Part shown: piece after piece, positions 43,047-51,567 of the stretch | How positions within the stretch are numbered: position 1 is the first letter of the stretch | Layout of the letters: the number at the start of each line of letters is the position of its first letter | NCBI RefSeq assembly: GCF_010550605.1 | Contig: NZ_JAAGNI010000136.1 | Coordinates: forward strand, 186,001-250,000 | Source of the DNA: Streptomyces sp. SID9727 | GTDB lineage: Bacteria > Actinomycetota > Actinomycetes > Streptomycetales > Streptomycetaceae | DNA length: 64,000 nucleotides | Direction: 5' to 3' | Notes under the pieces: generated by a model | What the model was told of the DNA's origin: nothing | The model's input: only the letters and a program-made list of their open reading frames with translations | Database searches by the model: none | Program-made: the position numbers and the translations under genes

Positions 43047-44597
43047 GTGAGCGAGCAGCAGACGGGACGGCCGGACGAGCAGCGGGCGGGACAGCCGGAC
43101 GAGCGGCGGGCGGGACGGCTCTACGGCGTCGGGCTCGGTCCCGGCGACCCCGCCCTGATGACCCTGCGCGCGGCGGAGGTCATCGCCGAGGCGGACGTCG
43201 TGGCCTACCACAGCGCCCGGCACGGGCGGTCCATCGCCCGGTCCATCGCGGCGGAGCACCTGCGCGCCGACCACATCGAGGAGGCCCTGGTCTACCCCGT
43301 CACGACGGAGACCACGGACCACCCGGGCGGCTACCGGGGCGCGATGGAGGACTTCTACACCGAGGCGGCGGCCCGGCTCGCCGTGCACCTGGACGCGGGC
43401 CGCACGGTCGCCGTGCTCGCCGAGGGCGACCCGATGTTCTACGGCTCGTACATGCACATGCACAAGCGGCTGGCCGACCGCTACCCCACCGAGGTGATCC
43501 CCGGGGTGACCTCGGTCAGCGCCGCCGCCGCGCGGCTCGGCACCCCGCTCGCGGAGGGCGAGGAGGTCCTGACGATCCTGCCCGGCACCCTGCCCGAGGA
43601 GGAGCTGACCGCCCGGCTTGCCGCGACCGACGCCGCGGTGGTGATGAAGCTGGGCCGGACCTTCCCCGCCGTGCGCCGGGCGTTCGAGGCGTCGGGCCGG
43701 CTGCCCGAGGCACGCTATGTGGAGCGCGCCACCATGGCCGGGGAGCGGCTGGGCGACCTGGCGGACACCGACGCCGCCTCGGTTCCGTACTTCGCGGTCG
43801 CCGTACTGCCGAGCCGGATCGACGCCCGCCCGGAGCGCGCCCCGGGCGACGGTGAGGTGGCGGTCGTCGGCACCGGTCCGGCCGGTCCGCTGTGGCTGAC
43901 GCCCGAGACGCGCGGGGCGCTGGCCGCCGCCGACGACCTGGTCGGCTACACGACGTACCTGGACCGGGTGCCGGTCCGGCCGGGGCAGGTACGGCACGGC
44001 TCGGACAACAAGGTGGAGTCGGAACGGGCGGAGTTCGCGCTCGACCTGGCCCGGCGCGGGCGGCGGGTCGCCGTGGTGTCCGGCGGCGACCCGGGAGTCT
44101 TCGCCATGGCGACGGCGGTCCTCGAAGTCGCGTCGCAGGAGGAGTACGCGGACGTGCCGGTGCGGGTGCTGCCCGGGGTGACGGCGGCGAACGCGGCGGC
44201 GGCCCGGGCGGGTGCGCCGCTGGGCCACGACTACGCGACGGTCTCGCTGTCGGACCGGCTCAAGCCGTGGGAGGTCATCGCCCGCCGGCTGTCCGCCGCC
44301 GCCTCGGCGGACCTGGTGCTCGCGCTGTACAACCCCGGTTCGCGGAGCCGGACGTGGCAGGTCGGCAAGGCACGGGACCTGCTCCTCGAACACCGCTCGC
44401 CGGACACCCCGGTGGTCCTCGGCCGGGACGTCGGCGGGCCGGCCGAGAGCGTACGTACGGTGCGCCTCGGGGACCTCGATCCGGACGAGGTGGACATGCG
44501 CACGCTCCTCATCGTCGGGTCGTCGCAGACCCGGTGGGGGCGACGGGGCGACGGCACGCAGATCGTGTGGACGCCGCGCCGCTACCCGGAGGGCTGA
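43047..44597 (+). CDS. cobIJ: Fused precorrin-2 C20- and precorrin-3B C17-methyltransferase CobIJ
   Basis: The 516-residue protein joins two SAM-dependent tetrapyrrole methylases. The N-half (about 20-255) is CobI: LYGVGLGPGDPALMTLRAAE, then AEGDPMFYGSYMHM and VIPGVTSVSAAAARLG. The C-half (about 265-516) is CobJ: VAVVGTGPAGPLWLTPETR, VVSGGDPGVFAMATAV and VLPGVTAANAAAARAG. CobI methylates C20 of precorrin-2; CobJ methylates C17 and contracts the ring of precorrin-3B. This fusion is common in actinobacteria. GTG 43047 has GAGGAAGAG at good spacing; GTG 43041, which overlaps the cobH stop, would add two residues. The last 16 bases overlap the 3' end of cobK on the other strand. Confidence 0.93.
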   Translation: MSEQQTGRPDEQRAGQPDERRAGRLYGVGLGPGDPALMTLRAAEVIAEADVVAYHSARHGRSIARSIAAEHLRADHIEEALVYPVTTETTDHPGGYRGAMEDFYTEAAARLAVHLDAGRTVAVLAEGDPMFYGSYMHMHKRLADRYPTEVIPGVTSVSAAAARLGTPLAEGEEVLTILPGTLPEEELTARLAATDAAVVMKLGRTFPAVRRAFEASGRLPEARYVERATMAGERLGDLADTDAASVPYFAVAVLPSRIDARPERAPGDGEVAVVGTGPAGPLWLTPETRGALAAADDLVGYTTYLDRVPVRPGQVRHGSDNKVESERAEFALDLARRGRRVAVVSGGDPGVFAMATAVLEVASQEEYADVPVRVLPGVTAANAAAARAGAPLGHDYATVSLSDRLKPWEVIARRLSAAASADLVLALYNPGSRSRTWQVGKARDLLLEHRSPDTPVVLGRDVGGPAESVRTVRLGDLDPDEVDMRTLLIVGSSQTRWGRRGDGTQIVWTPRRYPEG

Positions 44598-45331
44598 TCC
44601 GTCAGCCAGGCCAGGGCCTCTTCCGGGCTGCCGGCCACCGCGCCCCCCTCGGGGACCGGTGGCCGGCGGACGACGACCACGGGGATGCCGGCCTCGCGGG
44701 CGGCGGTGAGTTTGGGGGCGGTCGCGGCGCCGCCGCTGTCCTTGGTGACGAGGACGTCGACGCGGTGGCGGCGGATCAGCTCGCGCTCGCCTTCCAGGGT
44801 GAAGGGGCCCCGGTCGAGCAGGGTCTCCATCCGGGCCGGGTACGGCGGTTCCGGGGCGTCCACGGACCGCATCAGGAACCACAGGCCGTCCAGGCCCGCG
44901 AAGGCGGCGAGCCCCATGCGGCCCGTGGTGAGGAACACCCGCCGCCCCAGCGCGGGCAGCGCCCCGGCCGCTTCGGCCAGGGAGCCGACCGGGTGCCAGT
45001 CGTCACCGGCACCGGGCACCCAGCCGGGCCGGCGCAGCATGAGCAGGGGAACATGGGCGGCGGCGGCCGCGGTGGCCGCGTTGAAGGTGATCGTCCCGGC
45101 GAAAGGATGGGTGGCGTCGATGAGCGCGTGCACCCGGTGCGAGCGGAGCCACTCCGCGAGCCCCTCGGCTCCGCCGAAGCCGCCGACCCGGACCTCGCCG
45201 GGCGGCAGCTTCGGCCGGGCGACCCGGCCCGCGAGCGAGCTGGTGACCCTGCTTCCGGCGGGCAGCCCGGCCACCAGGAGTTCGGCGAGGCGGCGGGCCT
45301 CCGTCGTCCCGCCCAGAATCAGTACGTGCAC
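44582..45331 (-). CDS. cobK: Precorrin-6A reductase CobK
   Basis: CobK reduces precorrin-6A to 6B with NADPH. The 249-residue protein begins MHVLILGGTTEARRLAELL, the typical nucleotide-binding start of the family, which is why GTG 45331 is preferred to ATG 45340. Further landmarks are HALIDATHPFAGTITFNAA, GRRVFLTTGRMGLAAFAGL and VDVLVTKDSGGAATAPKL. The gene faces cbiD head to head with only about 11 bases between the chosen starts, so each ribosome site lies within the region encoding the other's leader. It overlaps the cobIJ 3' end in convergent orientation by 16 bases. Confidence 0.93.
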   Translation of the reverse strand: MHVLILGGTTEARRLAELLVAGLPAGSRVTSSLAGRVARPKLPPGEVRVGGFGGAEGLAEWLRSHRVHALIDATHPFAGTITFNAATAAAAAHVPLLMLRRPGWVPGAGDDWHPVGSLAEAAGALPALGRRVFLTTGRMGLAAFAGLDGLWFLMRSVDAPEPPYPARMETLLDRGPFTLEGERELIRRHRVDVLVTKDSGGAATAPKLTAAREAGIPVVVVRRPPVPEGGAVAGSPEEALAWLTDQPSG

Positions 45332-45342
45332 GGGGACCATCC

Positions 45343-46458
45343 ATGAGTGAGGCGAAAGGCGGGCGCGGCGCCCAACTCAAGCACACCGGTCTGCGGCCCG
45401 GCTGGACGACCGGTGCCTGCGCCACCGCCGCCGCGACGGCCGCGTACACGGCGCTGCTGAGCGGGGACTTCCCGGACCCGGTGACGATCACGCTGCCCAA
45501 GGGCGAGACCCCGGCGTTCGCGCTGGCCGTGGAGGAGCTGGGCGACGGGCGGGCGACGGCGGGCGTGGTGAAGGACGCGGGCGACGACCCCGACGTGACG
45601 CACGGCGCCCTGGTGCGGGTGACCGTGCGGGCGCTGCCGCCGGGCTCGGGCGTGGTGTTCCGGGCCGGGCCCGGCGTGGGCACGGTGACGCTGCCGGGGC
45701 TGCCGCTGGACGTCGGCGAACCGGCCGTGAACCCGGTGCCGCGCCAGATGATCCGGGAGCACGTCGCGGAGGTCGCGGCGGCGCACGGCGGGCCCGGGGA
45801 CGTCGAGGTGACGATCGGCGTGGACCACGGCGAGGAGATCGCCCGCTCCACCTGGAACCCGCGCCTGGGCATCCTGGGCGGCCTGTCGATCCTGGGCACG
45901 ACCGGGGTCGTGGTGCCGTACTCCTGCTCGGCGTGGATCGACTCGATCCGCCGGGGCGTGGACGTGGCGCGCGCGGCCGGGCACACCCATGTGGCCGGGT
46001 GCACGGGCTCGACCTCGGAGAAGACGGTGGTCGCCGAGTACGGGCTGCCGGAGATCGCGCTGCTGGACATGGGCGACTTCGCGGGCGCGGTGCTCAAGTA
46101 CGTGCGCCGCCATCCGGTGGACCGGCTGACCGTCTGCGGCGGGTTCGCCAAGCTGTCGAAGCTCGCCGCCGGGCATCTGGACCTCCATTCGGGCCGCTCC
46201 CAGGTCGACAAGGCGTACCTGGCGGAGCTCGCCCGGCGCGGCGGCGCCGACGAGTCCCTGGCCGCCGGGATCGCCGTCGCCAACACCGGTCTCGCCGCGC
46301 TCCAGCTGTGCCAGGCGCGCGGGGTGCCGCTGGGCGATCTGGTGGCCGTGGCCGCGCGGGACGAGGCACTGTCGGTGCTGCGGGGCGCGCCGGTGGCGGT
46401 GGACGTGATCTGCGTCGACCGGGCGGGGAACGTGGTGGGGCGCAGCCCCGTCCGCTGA
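45343..46458 (+). CDS. cbiD: Cobalt-precorrin-5B C1-methyltransferase CbiD
   Basis: CbiD methylates C1 of the corrin ring and replaces CobF, which many actinobacteria lack. The 371-residue protein has the family start LRPGWTTGACATAAATAAY, then VTITLPKGETPAF, ILGGLSILGTTGVVVPYSC and VAGCTGSTSEKTV. ATG 45343 has GGGGA six bases upstream. CbiD belongs to the anaerobic pathway by name, yet it is found here with oxygen-dependent CobG, a mixed set typical of Streptomyces. It is monocistronic, divergent from cobK and convergent with cobM (25-base gap). Confidence 0.95.
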   Translation: MSEAKGGRGAQLKHTGLRPGWTTGACATAAATAAYTALLSGDFPDPVTITLPKGETPAFALAVEELGDGRATAGVVKDAGDDPDVTHGALVRVTVRALPPGSGVVFRAGPGVGTVTLPGLPLDVGEPAVNPVPRQMIREHVAEVAAAHGGPGDVEVTIGVDHGEEIARSTWNPRLGILGGLSILGTTGVVVPYSCSAWIDSIRRGVDVARAAGHTHVAGCTGSTSEKTVVAEYGLPEIALLDMGDFAGAVLKYVRRHPVDRLTVCGGFAKLSKLAAGHLDLHSGRSQVDKAYLAELARRGGADESLAAGIAVANTGLAALQLCQARGVPLGDLVAVAARDEALSVLRGAPVAVDVICVDRAGNVVGRSPVR

Positions 46459-46483
46459 CCCGCCCCGGCCGGACAGGTCCCGG

Positions 46484-47233
46484 TCAGCAGGTGTGGCGGT
46501 CGCGGGCGGGCGAGTAGAGGTGGCTGTCGTGGAACTGCTCGGCGCCCAGGGTGCGCCCGACCATGATCACGGCGGTACGGATGACGCCCGCGGCCTTCAC
46601 CTGTGCGGCGATGTCGTCCAGGGTGCCGCGCAGGACGAGTTCGTCGGGGCGTGAGGCCATCGCGACGACGGCGGCCGGGCAGTCGGCGCCGTAGTGCGGC
46701 AGCAGCTCCTCGACGACGCGGTCCACGTAGCGGGCCGCGAGGTGCAGGACGATCAGCGCGCCGCTGCGGCCGAGCGTCGCCAGGTCCTCGCCCTCGGGCA
46801 TGGCGGTGGCCCGCTGGGCGATCCGGGTCAGGATGACGGTCTGGCCCACGGTCGGCACGGTCAGCTCACGTTTGAGGGCCGCCGCCGCGGCGGCGAACGC
46901 GGGCACGCCCGGGACCACCTCGTACGGCACGCCCGCCTCGTCCAGGCGCCGCATCTGCTCGTTGACCGCGCTGAACACCGAGGGGTCGCCGGAGTGCAGC
47001 CGCGCCACGTCGTGGCCGGCCCGGTGCGCGGCGACGAGTTCGGCGGTGATCGCGTCGATGTCGAGCTGGGCGGTGTCCACCAGGCGGGCGTCGTCCGGGC
47101 ACTCGGCCAGGAGCTCGCGGGGCACCAGGCTGCCCGCGTACAGGCACACCCGGCAGGCGGCGAGCGTGCGCGCGCCGCGCACCGTGATCAGGTCGGCGGC
47201 GCCGGGGCCCGCACCGATGAAGTACACGGTCAT
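46484..47233 (-). CDS. cobM: Precorrin-4 C11-methyltransferase CobM
   Basis: CobM transfers a methyl group from SAM to C11 of precorrin-4. The 249-residue length is standard. It starts VYFIGAGPGAADLITVRGA and continues with LHSGDPSVFSAVNEQMRRL and VVPGVPAFAAAAAALKREL, the three SAM-binding blocks of class III methylases. ATG 47233 overlaps the cobL stop as ATGA, and AGGAGA sits nine bases upstream inside cobL. It is the second gene of the cobL-cobM pair. Confidence 0.95.
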   Translation of the reverse strand: MTVYFIGAGPGAADLITVRGARTLAACRVCLYAGSLVPRELLAECPDDARLVDTAQLDIDAITAELVAAHRAGHDVARLHSGDPSVFSAVNEQMRRLDEAGVPYEVVPGVPAFAAAAAALKRELTVPTVGQTVILTRIAQRATAMPEGEDLATLGRSGALIVLHLAARYVDRVVEELLPHYGADCPAAVVAMASRPDELVLRGTLDDIAAQVKAAGVIRTAVIMVGRTLGAEQFHDSHLYSPARDRHTC

Positions 47234-48504
47234 CTGTCGTCTCCTGAGGGGTGTGCGGGGGCCGTTGCGGTGTCCGTGGGCTTGCGTACGGACCACTGGG
47301 TGACGGGCATGGCCTGGCGCCAGCCGGTGAACGTGCCGACGGGCACGGCGTGCGCCACGGCGAGGCGGACCAGTTCGCCGCCGTGCGCCTTGTGCCGGGC
47401 GGCGAGCAGCGCCTCGGACTCCAGGGTGACCGTGTTCGCGACCAGCCGGCCGCCGGGCGGGAGCGCGGCGAGGCAGGTGTCGAGGAGGCCGGGTGCGGTG
47501 AGGCCACCGCCGATGAACACGGCGTCCGGGGCGGGGAGCTGGTCCAGGCAGCCGGGCGCGCGGCCGGTGACGACGCGGAGGCCGGGCACGCCGAGCCGGT
47601 CGGCGTTGGCCGCGATGCGCGCCGCGCGGACGGGGTCGCGTTCGACGGTGACCGCCCGGCAGGAGGGGTGGACGCGCATCCACTCGATCGCGATGGAACC
47701 GGAGCCGCCGCCGATGTCCCAGAGGAGCTCGCCGGGGGCGGGGGCGAGCACGCCGAGCGTCACCGCCCGGATGTGACGTTTCGACAGCTGGCCGTCGTGG
47801 TCGTACGCCTCGTCCGGCAGGCCCGGTACGGCTCCCAGGCGCAGCGTCCCCGGCGCGCTCCGGCACTCCACCGCGACGACGTTGAGCGGGTCCCCGGCGG
47901 GGTGGTCCCAGGTGTCCGCCGTGCCCTCGGCGCACGCCTCGCCCTCGCCGCCGAGCTGTTCCAGGACCCGCATGCGGCTGGGCCCGAAGCCGTGGTCGCG
48001 CAGCAGTGCGGCGACGGTGGCCGGGGTGGTGGCGTCGGCGCTGAGGACGAGGAGCCGGCGCCCTTCGTGCAGGGCGGCGGCCAGCCGGGCGGCGGGGCGG
48101 CCGACGAGGGTGACGACCTCGGTGTCCTCCAGCGGCCAGCCGAGGCGGGCGCAGGCGTAGGAGACGGACGAGGGGTGCGGCAGGACGTGCAGCCGGGCGG
48201 CGCCCAGGACTTCGGTGAGGGCCCGGCCGATTCCGTAGAACATGGGGTCGCCGCTGGCCAGGACGGCGATGCGGCGGCCCGCGTGGGCGGCGAGCAGGCC
48301 GGGGACGGCGGGGCGCAGGGGCGAGGGCCAGGGCACGCGGGTGCCCGCGCACTCCGGTGGCAGGAGGGCCAGTTGCCGGTCGGCGCCGATGAGGACCTGG
48401 GCGTCCGTCAGTACCGCGCGCGCCGGTCCGGCGAGCCCGGCCCATCCGTCGGCTCCGATCCCGACCACGGTGACTGCGGGCGGGCGGGGATGCTCGGGGG
48501 TCAC
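47230..48504 (-). CDS. cobL: Precorrin-6Y C5,15-methyltransferase (decarboxylating) CobL
   Basis: CobL methylates C5 and C15 and removes the acetate carboxyl at C12. The 424-residue protein has two domains: an N-terminal tetrapyrrole methylase (TVVGIGADGWAGLAGPAR, VLASGDPMFYGIGRAL) and a C-terminal Rossmann methyltransferase/decarboxylase (LLWDIGGGSGSIAIEWMR, then DAVFIGGGLTAPGLL). GTG 48504 has GAGG at about eight bases. An open frame continues upstream for nearly 290 codons through non-coding sequence, but no homology is apparent there. ATGA overlap with cobM. Confidence 0.93.
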   Translation of the reverse strand: MTPEHPRPPAVTVVGIGADGWAGLAGPARAVLTDAQVLIGADRQLALLPPECAGTRVPWPSPLRPAVPGLLAAHAGRRIAVLASGDPMFYGIGRALTEVLGAARLHVLPHPSSVSYACARLGWPLEDTEVVTLVGRPAARLAAALHEGRRLLVLSADATTPATVAALLRDHGFGPSRMRVLEQLGGEGEACAEGTADTWDHPAGDPLNVVAVECRSAPGTLRLGAVPGLPDEAYDHDGQLSKRHIRAVTLGVLAPAPGELLWDIGGGSGSIAIEWMRVHPSCRAVTVERDPVRAARIAANADRLGVPGLRVVTGRAPGCLDQLPAPDAVFIGGGLTAPGLLDTCLAALPPGGRLVANTVTLESEALLAARHKAHGGELVRLAVAHAVPVGTFTGWRQAMPVTQWSVRKPTDTATAPAHPSGDDR

Positions 48505-48781
48505 GGACGGTACCTCGGGTCTCGGGGGCTGACGCACCCGCACTCTACTGGCCGGTCGGGGGCGGCTCTCGAACAGGCCCCACCTGCGGGAAAACCCGCG
48601 CGGACGCGCCTCGGACCTTTCTCCAAGTGCCGCCGCATCTGCCATGTGGTTTCCCATGGAAAGCTGTAAATGCGATGTGATCACCCCTATTCTTTGGCAC
48701 ATGCTGTTCGCCGCCACCGGGTGGTCCGCTCGCCGGCCCGGCGGCATCGGCCCGACGCGTTCCCAAGGAGTCCCGACCCTC

Positions 48782-49594
48782 ATGTCCTTCATCCCCGCCC
48801 TCACCCGCCGCCGCGCGGCGGCCGCCCTCGTCGCCGTGGGCCTGCTCACGCCGCTCACCGCGTGCGGCAGCGACGACGACACGAAGGACGCGGGCGCCGG
48901 CTCCAGCGCGTCCGCCTCCGGCACGCCCGCAGCCGACCTCACGGTCCTCGCCGCGTCCTCGCTCACCGATGTGTTCGAGGAGGCGGGCGCGGCGTACGAG
49001 AAGAAGCACCCGGGGACGAAGGTGACGTTCTCCTTCGCCGGGTCGCAGGAGCTGGCCGCGCAGGTGAAGCAGGGCTCCCCCGCCGACGCGCTGGTCACCG
49101 CCGACACGAAGACGATGGACGGCCTGAAGTCGGACACCGGCACGCCCACGGTCATCGCGAAGAACCGTCTCGTCATCGCCACCGGCAAGGGCAACCCGGA
49201 GAAGGTCGAGAACCTCAAGGACCTGGCCGACACCGAACTGAAGGTGGTCCTCGCCGCGCCCGAGGTGCCGGTGGGCCGGTACAGCGAGCAGATCCTGGAC
49301 GCCCAGCAGATCACCGTGAAGCCGGTCTCGCAGGAGCCCAACGTGCGCGCGGTGCTGAGCAAGGTCCAGCTGGGCGAGGCGGACGCCGGGCTCGTCTACA
49401 AGACGGACGTCTCCGCCGCCGCCGGCAAGGTCGACTCGGTCGACATCCCGGACGAGCAGAACGCGGTCGCCTCGTACCCGGCGGCGACCCTCAAGGGAAG
49501 CAAGCACAGTGCGGCGGCCGAGGCCTTCGTGACGTGGCTGTCGAGCCACGAGGCCCAGAAGTTCCTGGCCGACGCGGGCTTCCAGCAGCCGTAA
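48782..49594 (+). CDS. modA: Molybdate ABC transporter substrate-binding lipoprotein ModA
   Basis: ModA captures molybdate outside the membrane. The precursor has 270 residues with a lipoprotein signal ending [11 protein letters not shown] (Cys about residue 23). The mature part opens with a Ser-rich linker and then the ModA start [50 protein letters not shown] and [20 protein letters not shown] complete the family pattern, including the Ser and Tyr oxyanion ligands. ATG 48782 has AAGGAG eleven bases upstream. The 277-base gap before it, shared with divergent cobL, includes an AT-rich patch near 48650-48710 likely to hold the promoter. It forms an operon with the permease-ATPase gene 53 bases downstream. 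Confidence 0.94.
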   Translation: MSFIPALTRRRAAAALVAVGLLTPLTACGSDDDTKDAGAGSSASASGTPAADLTVLAASSLTDVFEEAGAAYEKKHPGTKVTFSFAGSQELAAQVKQGSPADALVTADTKTMDGLKSDTGTPTVIAKNRLVIATGKGNPEKVENLKDLADTELKVVLAAPEVPVGRYSEQILDAQQITVKPVSQEPNVRAVLSKVQLGEADAGLVYKTDVSAAAGKVDSVDIPDEQNAVASYPAATLKGSKHSAAAEAFVTWLSSHEAQKFLADAGFQQP

Positions 49595-49647
49595 CGTAGG
49601 CGGGGGGCCCGCGCACGGGCCGGGCCCCCAAGTCCCAGGGATTCCCG

Positions 49648-51558
49648 ATGAACCGTCCCCGCCCCCGCGCACCGATCGTGCTGGCGCTCCCCGCGCTGCT
49701 GGCCGTGGCGTTCCTGCTGCTGCCGCTGGCCGGCATCCTCGCCCGCACCTCGTGGAGCGAGCTGGGCGGCCACCTCACCAGCGAGCCCACCACCCAGGCG
49801 CTGACGCTGTCGCTGATCGTCTCGGGCTGGGCGCTGGTCCTCTCCCTCGCGCTCGGGGTGCCGCTGGCCTGGCTGCTGGCCCGGGTCGACTTCCCCGGCA
49901 AGGTCTTCGTCCGCTCACTGGTGCTGCTGCCGATGGTGCTGCCGCCCACGGTCGGCGGGGTCGCGCTGCTCCTCGGCTTCGGCCGCCGGGGGCTGCTGGG
50001 GCCGTGGCTGGAGGACTGGTTCGGGATCACGCTCCCGTTCCACACCTCCGGCGCGGTGCTCGCGGCGACCTTCGTCGCCATGCCGTTCCTGGTCATCAGC
50101 CTGGAGGGCGCGCTCGGCGGGCTGCGCCCCCGTTACGAGGAGACCGCGGCCTCCCTGGGGGCTTCGCCGGTACGGGTGTTCTTCACAGTCACCCTGCCGA
50201 TGGTCGCTCCCGGACTGGCCGCCGGAGCGGCGCTGACCTGGGCGCGGGCGCTCGGCGAGTTCGGGGCGACCATCACCTTCGCGGGCAACCTTCCCGGCAC
50301 CACGCAGACCCTGCCCCTCCAGGTCTACCTGCTCCTCCAGGACGACCCGGAGGCCGCGACCTCGGTGTCCCTGCTGCTGCTCGTCATCGCCATGGCGGTG
50401 CTGCTCGCGCTCCGGGGGCGGTGGACGGGGACGCCGCAGGCGCGTACGCGGAGGCGGGAGGCCGTCGACGAGGGGCCCGGGACCGCGGTCGCTCCGGAGG
50501 ACGCTCCCGAGGCCGTACGGGAGGACTGGCCACTGCACGCCGAGGTCACCGGATTCGACGAGCTGACGCTCGACGCGGAGGCCGGGACCACCATCGCCGT
50601 CGTCGGCCCCAATGGCGCCGGCAAGACGACCCTGCTGCGCGCCCTGCTCGGCCTCACGCCGCGCGCGAGTGCCCGGCTCCTCCTGGGCGGCGCCGACGTC
50701 TCCGCCCTGCCCGCCCACCGCCGGGGCGTCGCCTGGGTCCCGCAGGACGGCGCGCTGTTCCCGCACCTGAGCACCCTCGCCAACACCGCGTACGGGCTGC
50801 GCGCGAAGGGCGTGCCGCGCGCCGAGGCCCGGCGCAGCGCGCGGGAGTGGCTGGACCGGCTCGGGGTCGGGCACCTCGCCTCCCGGAAACCCGCGCAGGT
50901 CTCGGGCGGCCAGGCCCAACGGGTCGCGCTGGCCCGTGCGCTGGCCGCCCGCCCCCGCCTCCTGCTCCTCGACGAACCGCTCGCCGCACTCGACCAGACC
51001 ACCCGGTCCCAGGTCCGGCACACCCTGCGCCGCCACCTCGACGGGTTCGGCGGCGTCTGCCTCATCGTCACCCACGATCCGGTGGAGGCCGTCGCGCTGG
51101 CCGACCGGGTCCTCGTCCTGGAGGACGGCCGTGCGCTCCAGGACGCCCCGCCCGCCGAGGTGACCCGGCACCCGCGCTCCCCCTGGGTCGCCCGGATGCT
51201 GGGCCGCAACGCCTGGACGGGGACGACCACCGCCGACGGGCTGGAACCGGCGGGCGGCGGCCGGCTCGTCGTCGCCGACCCGCTGCCCGCCGGGACGCCC
51301 GCGCTCGCGGTCATCGCGCCCGAGGCCGTCTCCGTCCACCGGGAGAAGCCGGGCGGGAGCCCGCGCAATGTGTGGCCGGGGACGGTGCGCGAGATCACGG
51401 CGGGCGGCAGCCGCCTCCGGGTGCTGGTGGGCTCGGAGCACGCGCCGGACCTGGTCGCCGAGATCACCCCGCAGGCCGCCGCCGAGCTGTCCCTCGCGGA
51501 CGGGGTGGCGGTGTGGACCAGCGTCAAGGCCACGGAAGTGACGCTCGTGGCGCTCTGA
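49648..51558 (+). CDS. modBC: Fused molybdate ABC transporter permease-ATPase ModBC
   Basis: The 636-residue protein combines the membrane and energy subunits of a molybdate importer. Residues 1-255 are a ModB permease with six predicted membrane segments and the EAA-like loop YEETAASLGASPVRVFFTVT. After a charged linker, residues about 290-500 are the ATPase: VVGPNGAGKTTLLRALLGL (Walker A), QVSGGQAQRVALARALAARP (signature), LLLLDEPLAALD (Walker B) and IVTHDPVEA (switch His). The last 120 residues carry a TOBE-like molybdate-binding domain (NVWPGTVREITAGGSRLRV). Fusion of both parts is known in actinobacteria. ATG 49648 has AGGGA six bases upstream. Its stop lies nine bases from the convergent nitrate reductase stop. 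Confidence 0.94.
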   Translation: MNRPRPRAPIVLALPALLAVAFLLLPLAGILARTSWSELGGHLTSEPTTQALTLSLIVSGWALVLSLALGVPLAWLLARVDFPGKVFVRSLVLLPMVLPPTVGGVALLLGFGRRGLLGPWLEDWFGITLPFHTSGAVLAATFVAMPFLVISLEGALGGLRPRYEETAASLGASPVRVFFTVTLPMVAPGLAAGAALTWARALGEFGATITFAGNLPGTTQTLPLQVYLLLQDDPEAATSVSLLLLVIAMAVLLALRGRWTGTPQARTRRREAVDEGPGTAVAPEDAPEAVREDWPLHAEVTGFDELTLDAEAGTTIAVVGPNGAGKTTLLRALLGLTPRASARLLLGGADVSALPAHRRGVAWVPQDGALFPHLSTLANTAYGLRAKGVPRAEARRSAREWLDRLGVGHLASRKPAQVSGGQAQRVALARALAARPRLLLLDEPLAALDQTTRSQVRHTLRRHLDGFGGVCLIVTHDPVEAVALADRVLVLEDGRALQDAPPAEVTRHPRSPWVARMLGRNAWTGTTTADGLEPAGGGRLVVADPLPAGTPALAVIAPEAVSVHREKPGGSPRNVWPGTVREITAGGSRLRVLVGSEHAPDLVAEITPQAAAELSLADGVAVWTSVKATEVTLVAL

Positions 51559-51567
51559 GGCACCTCT

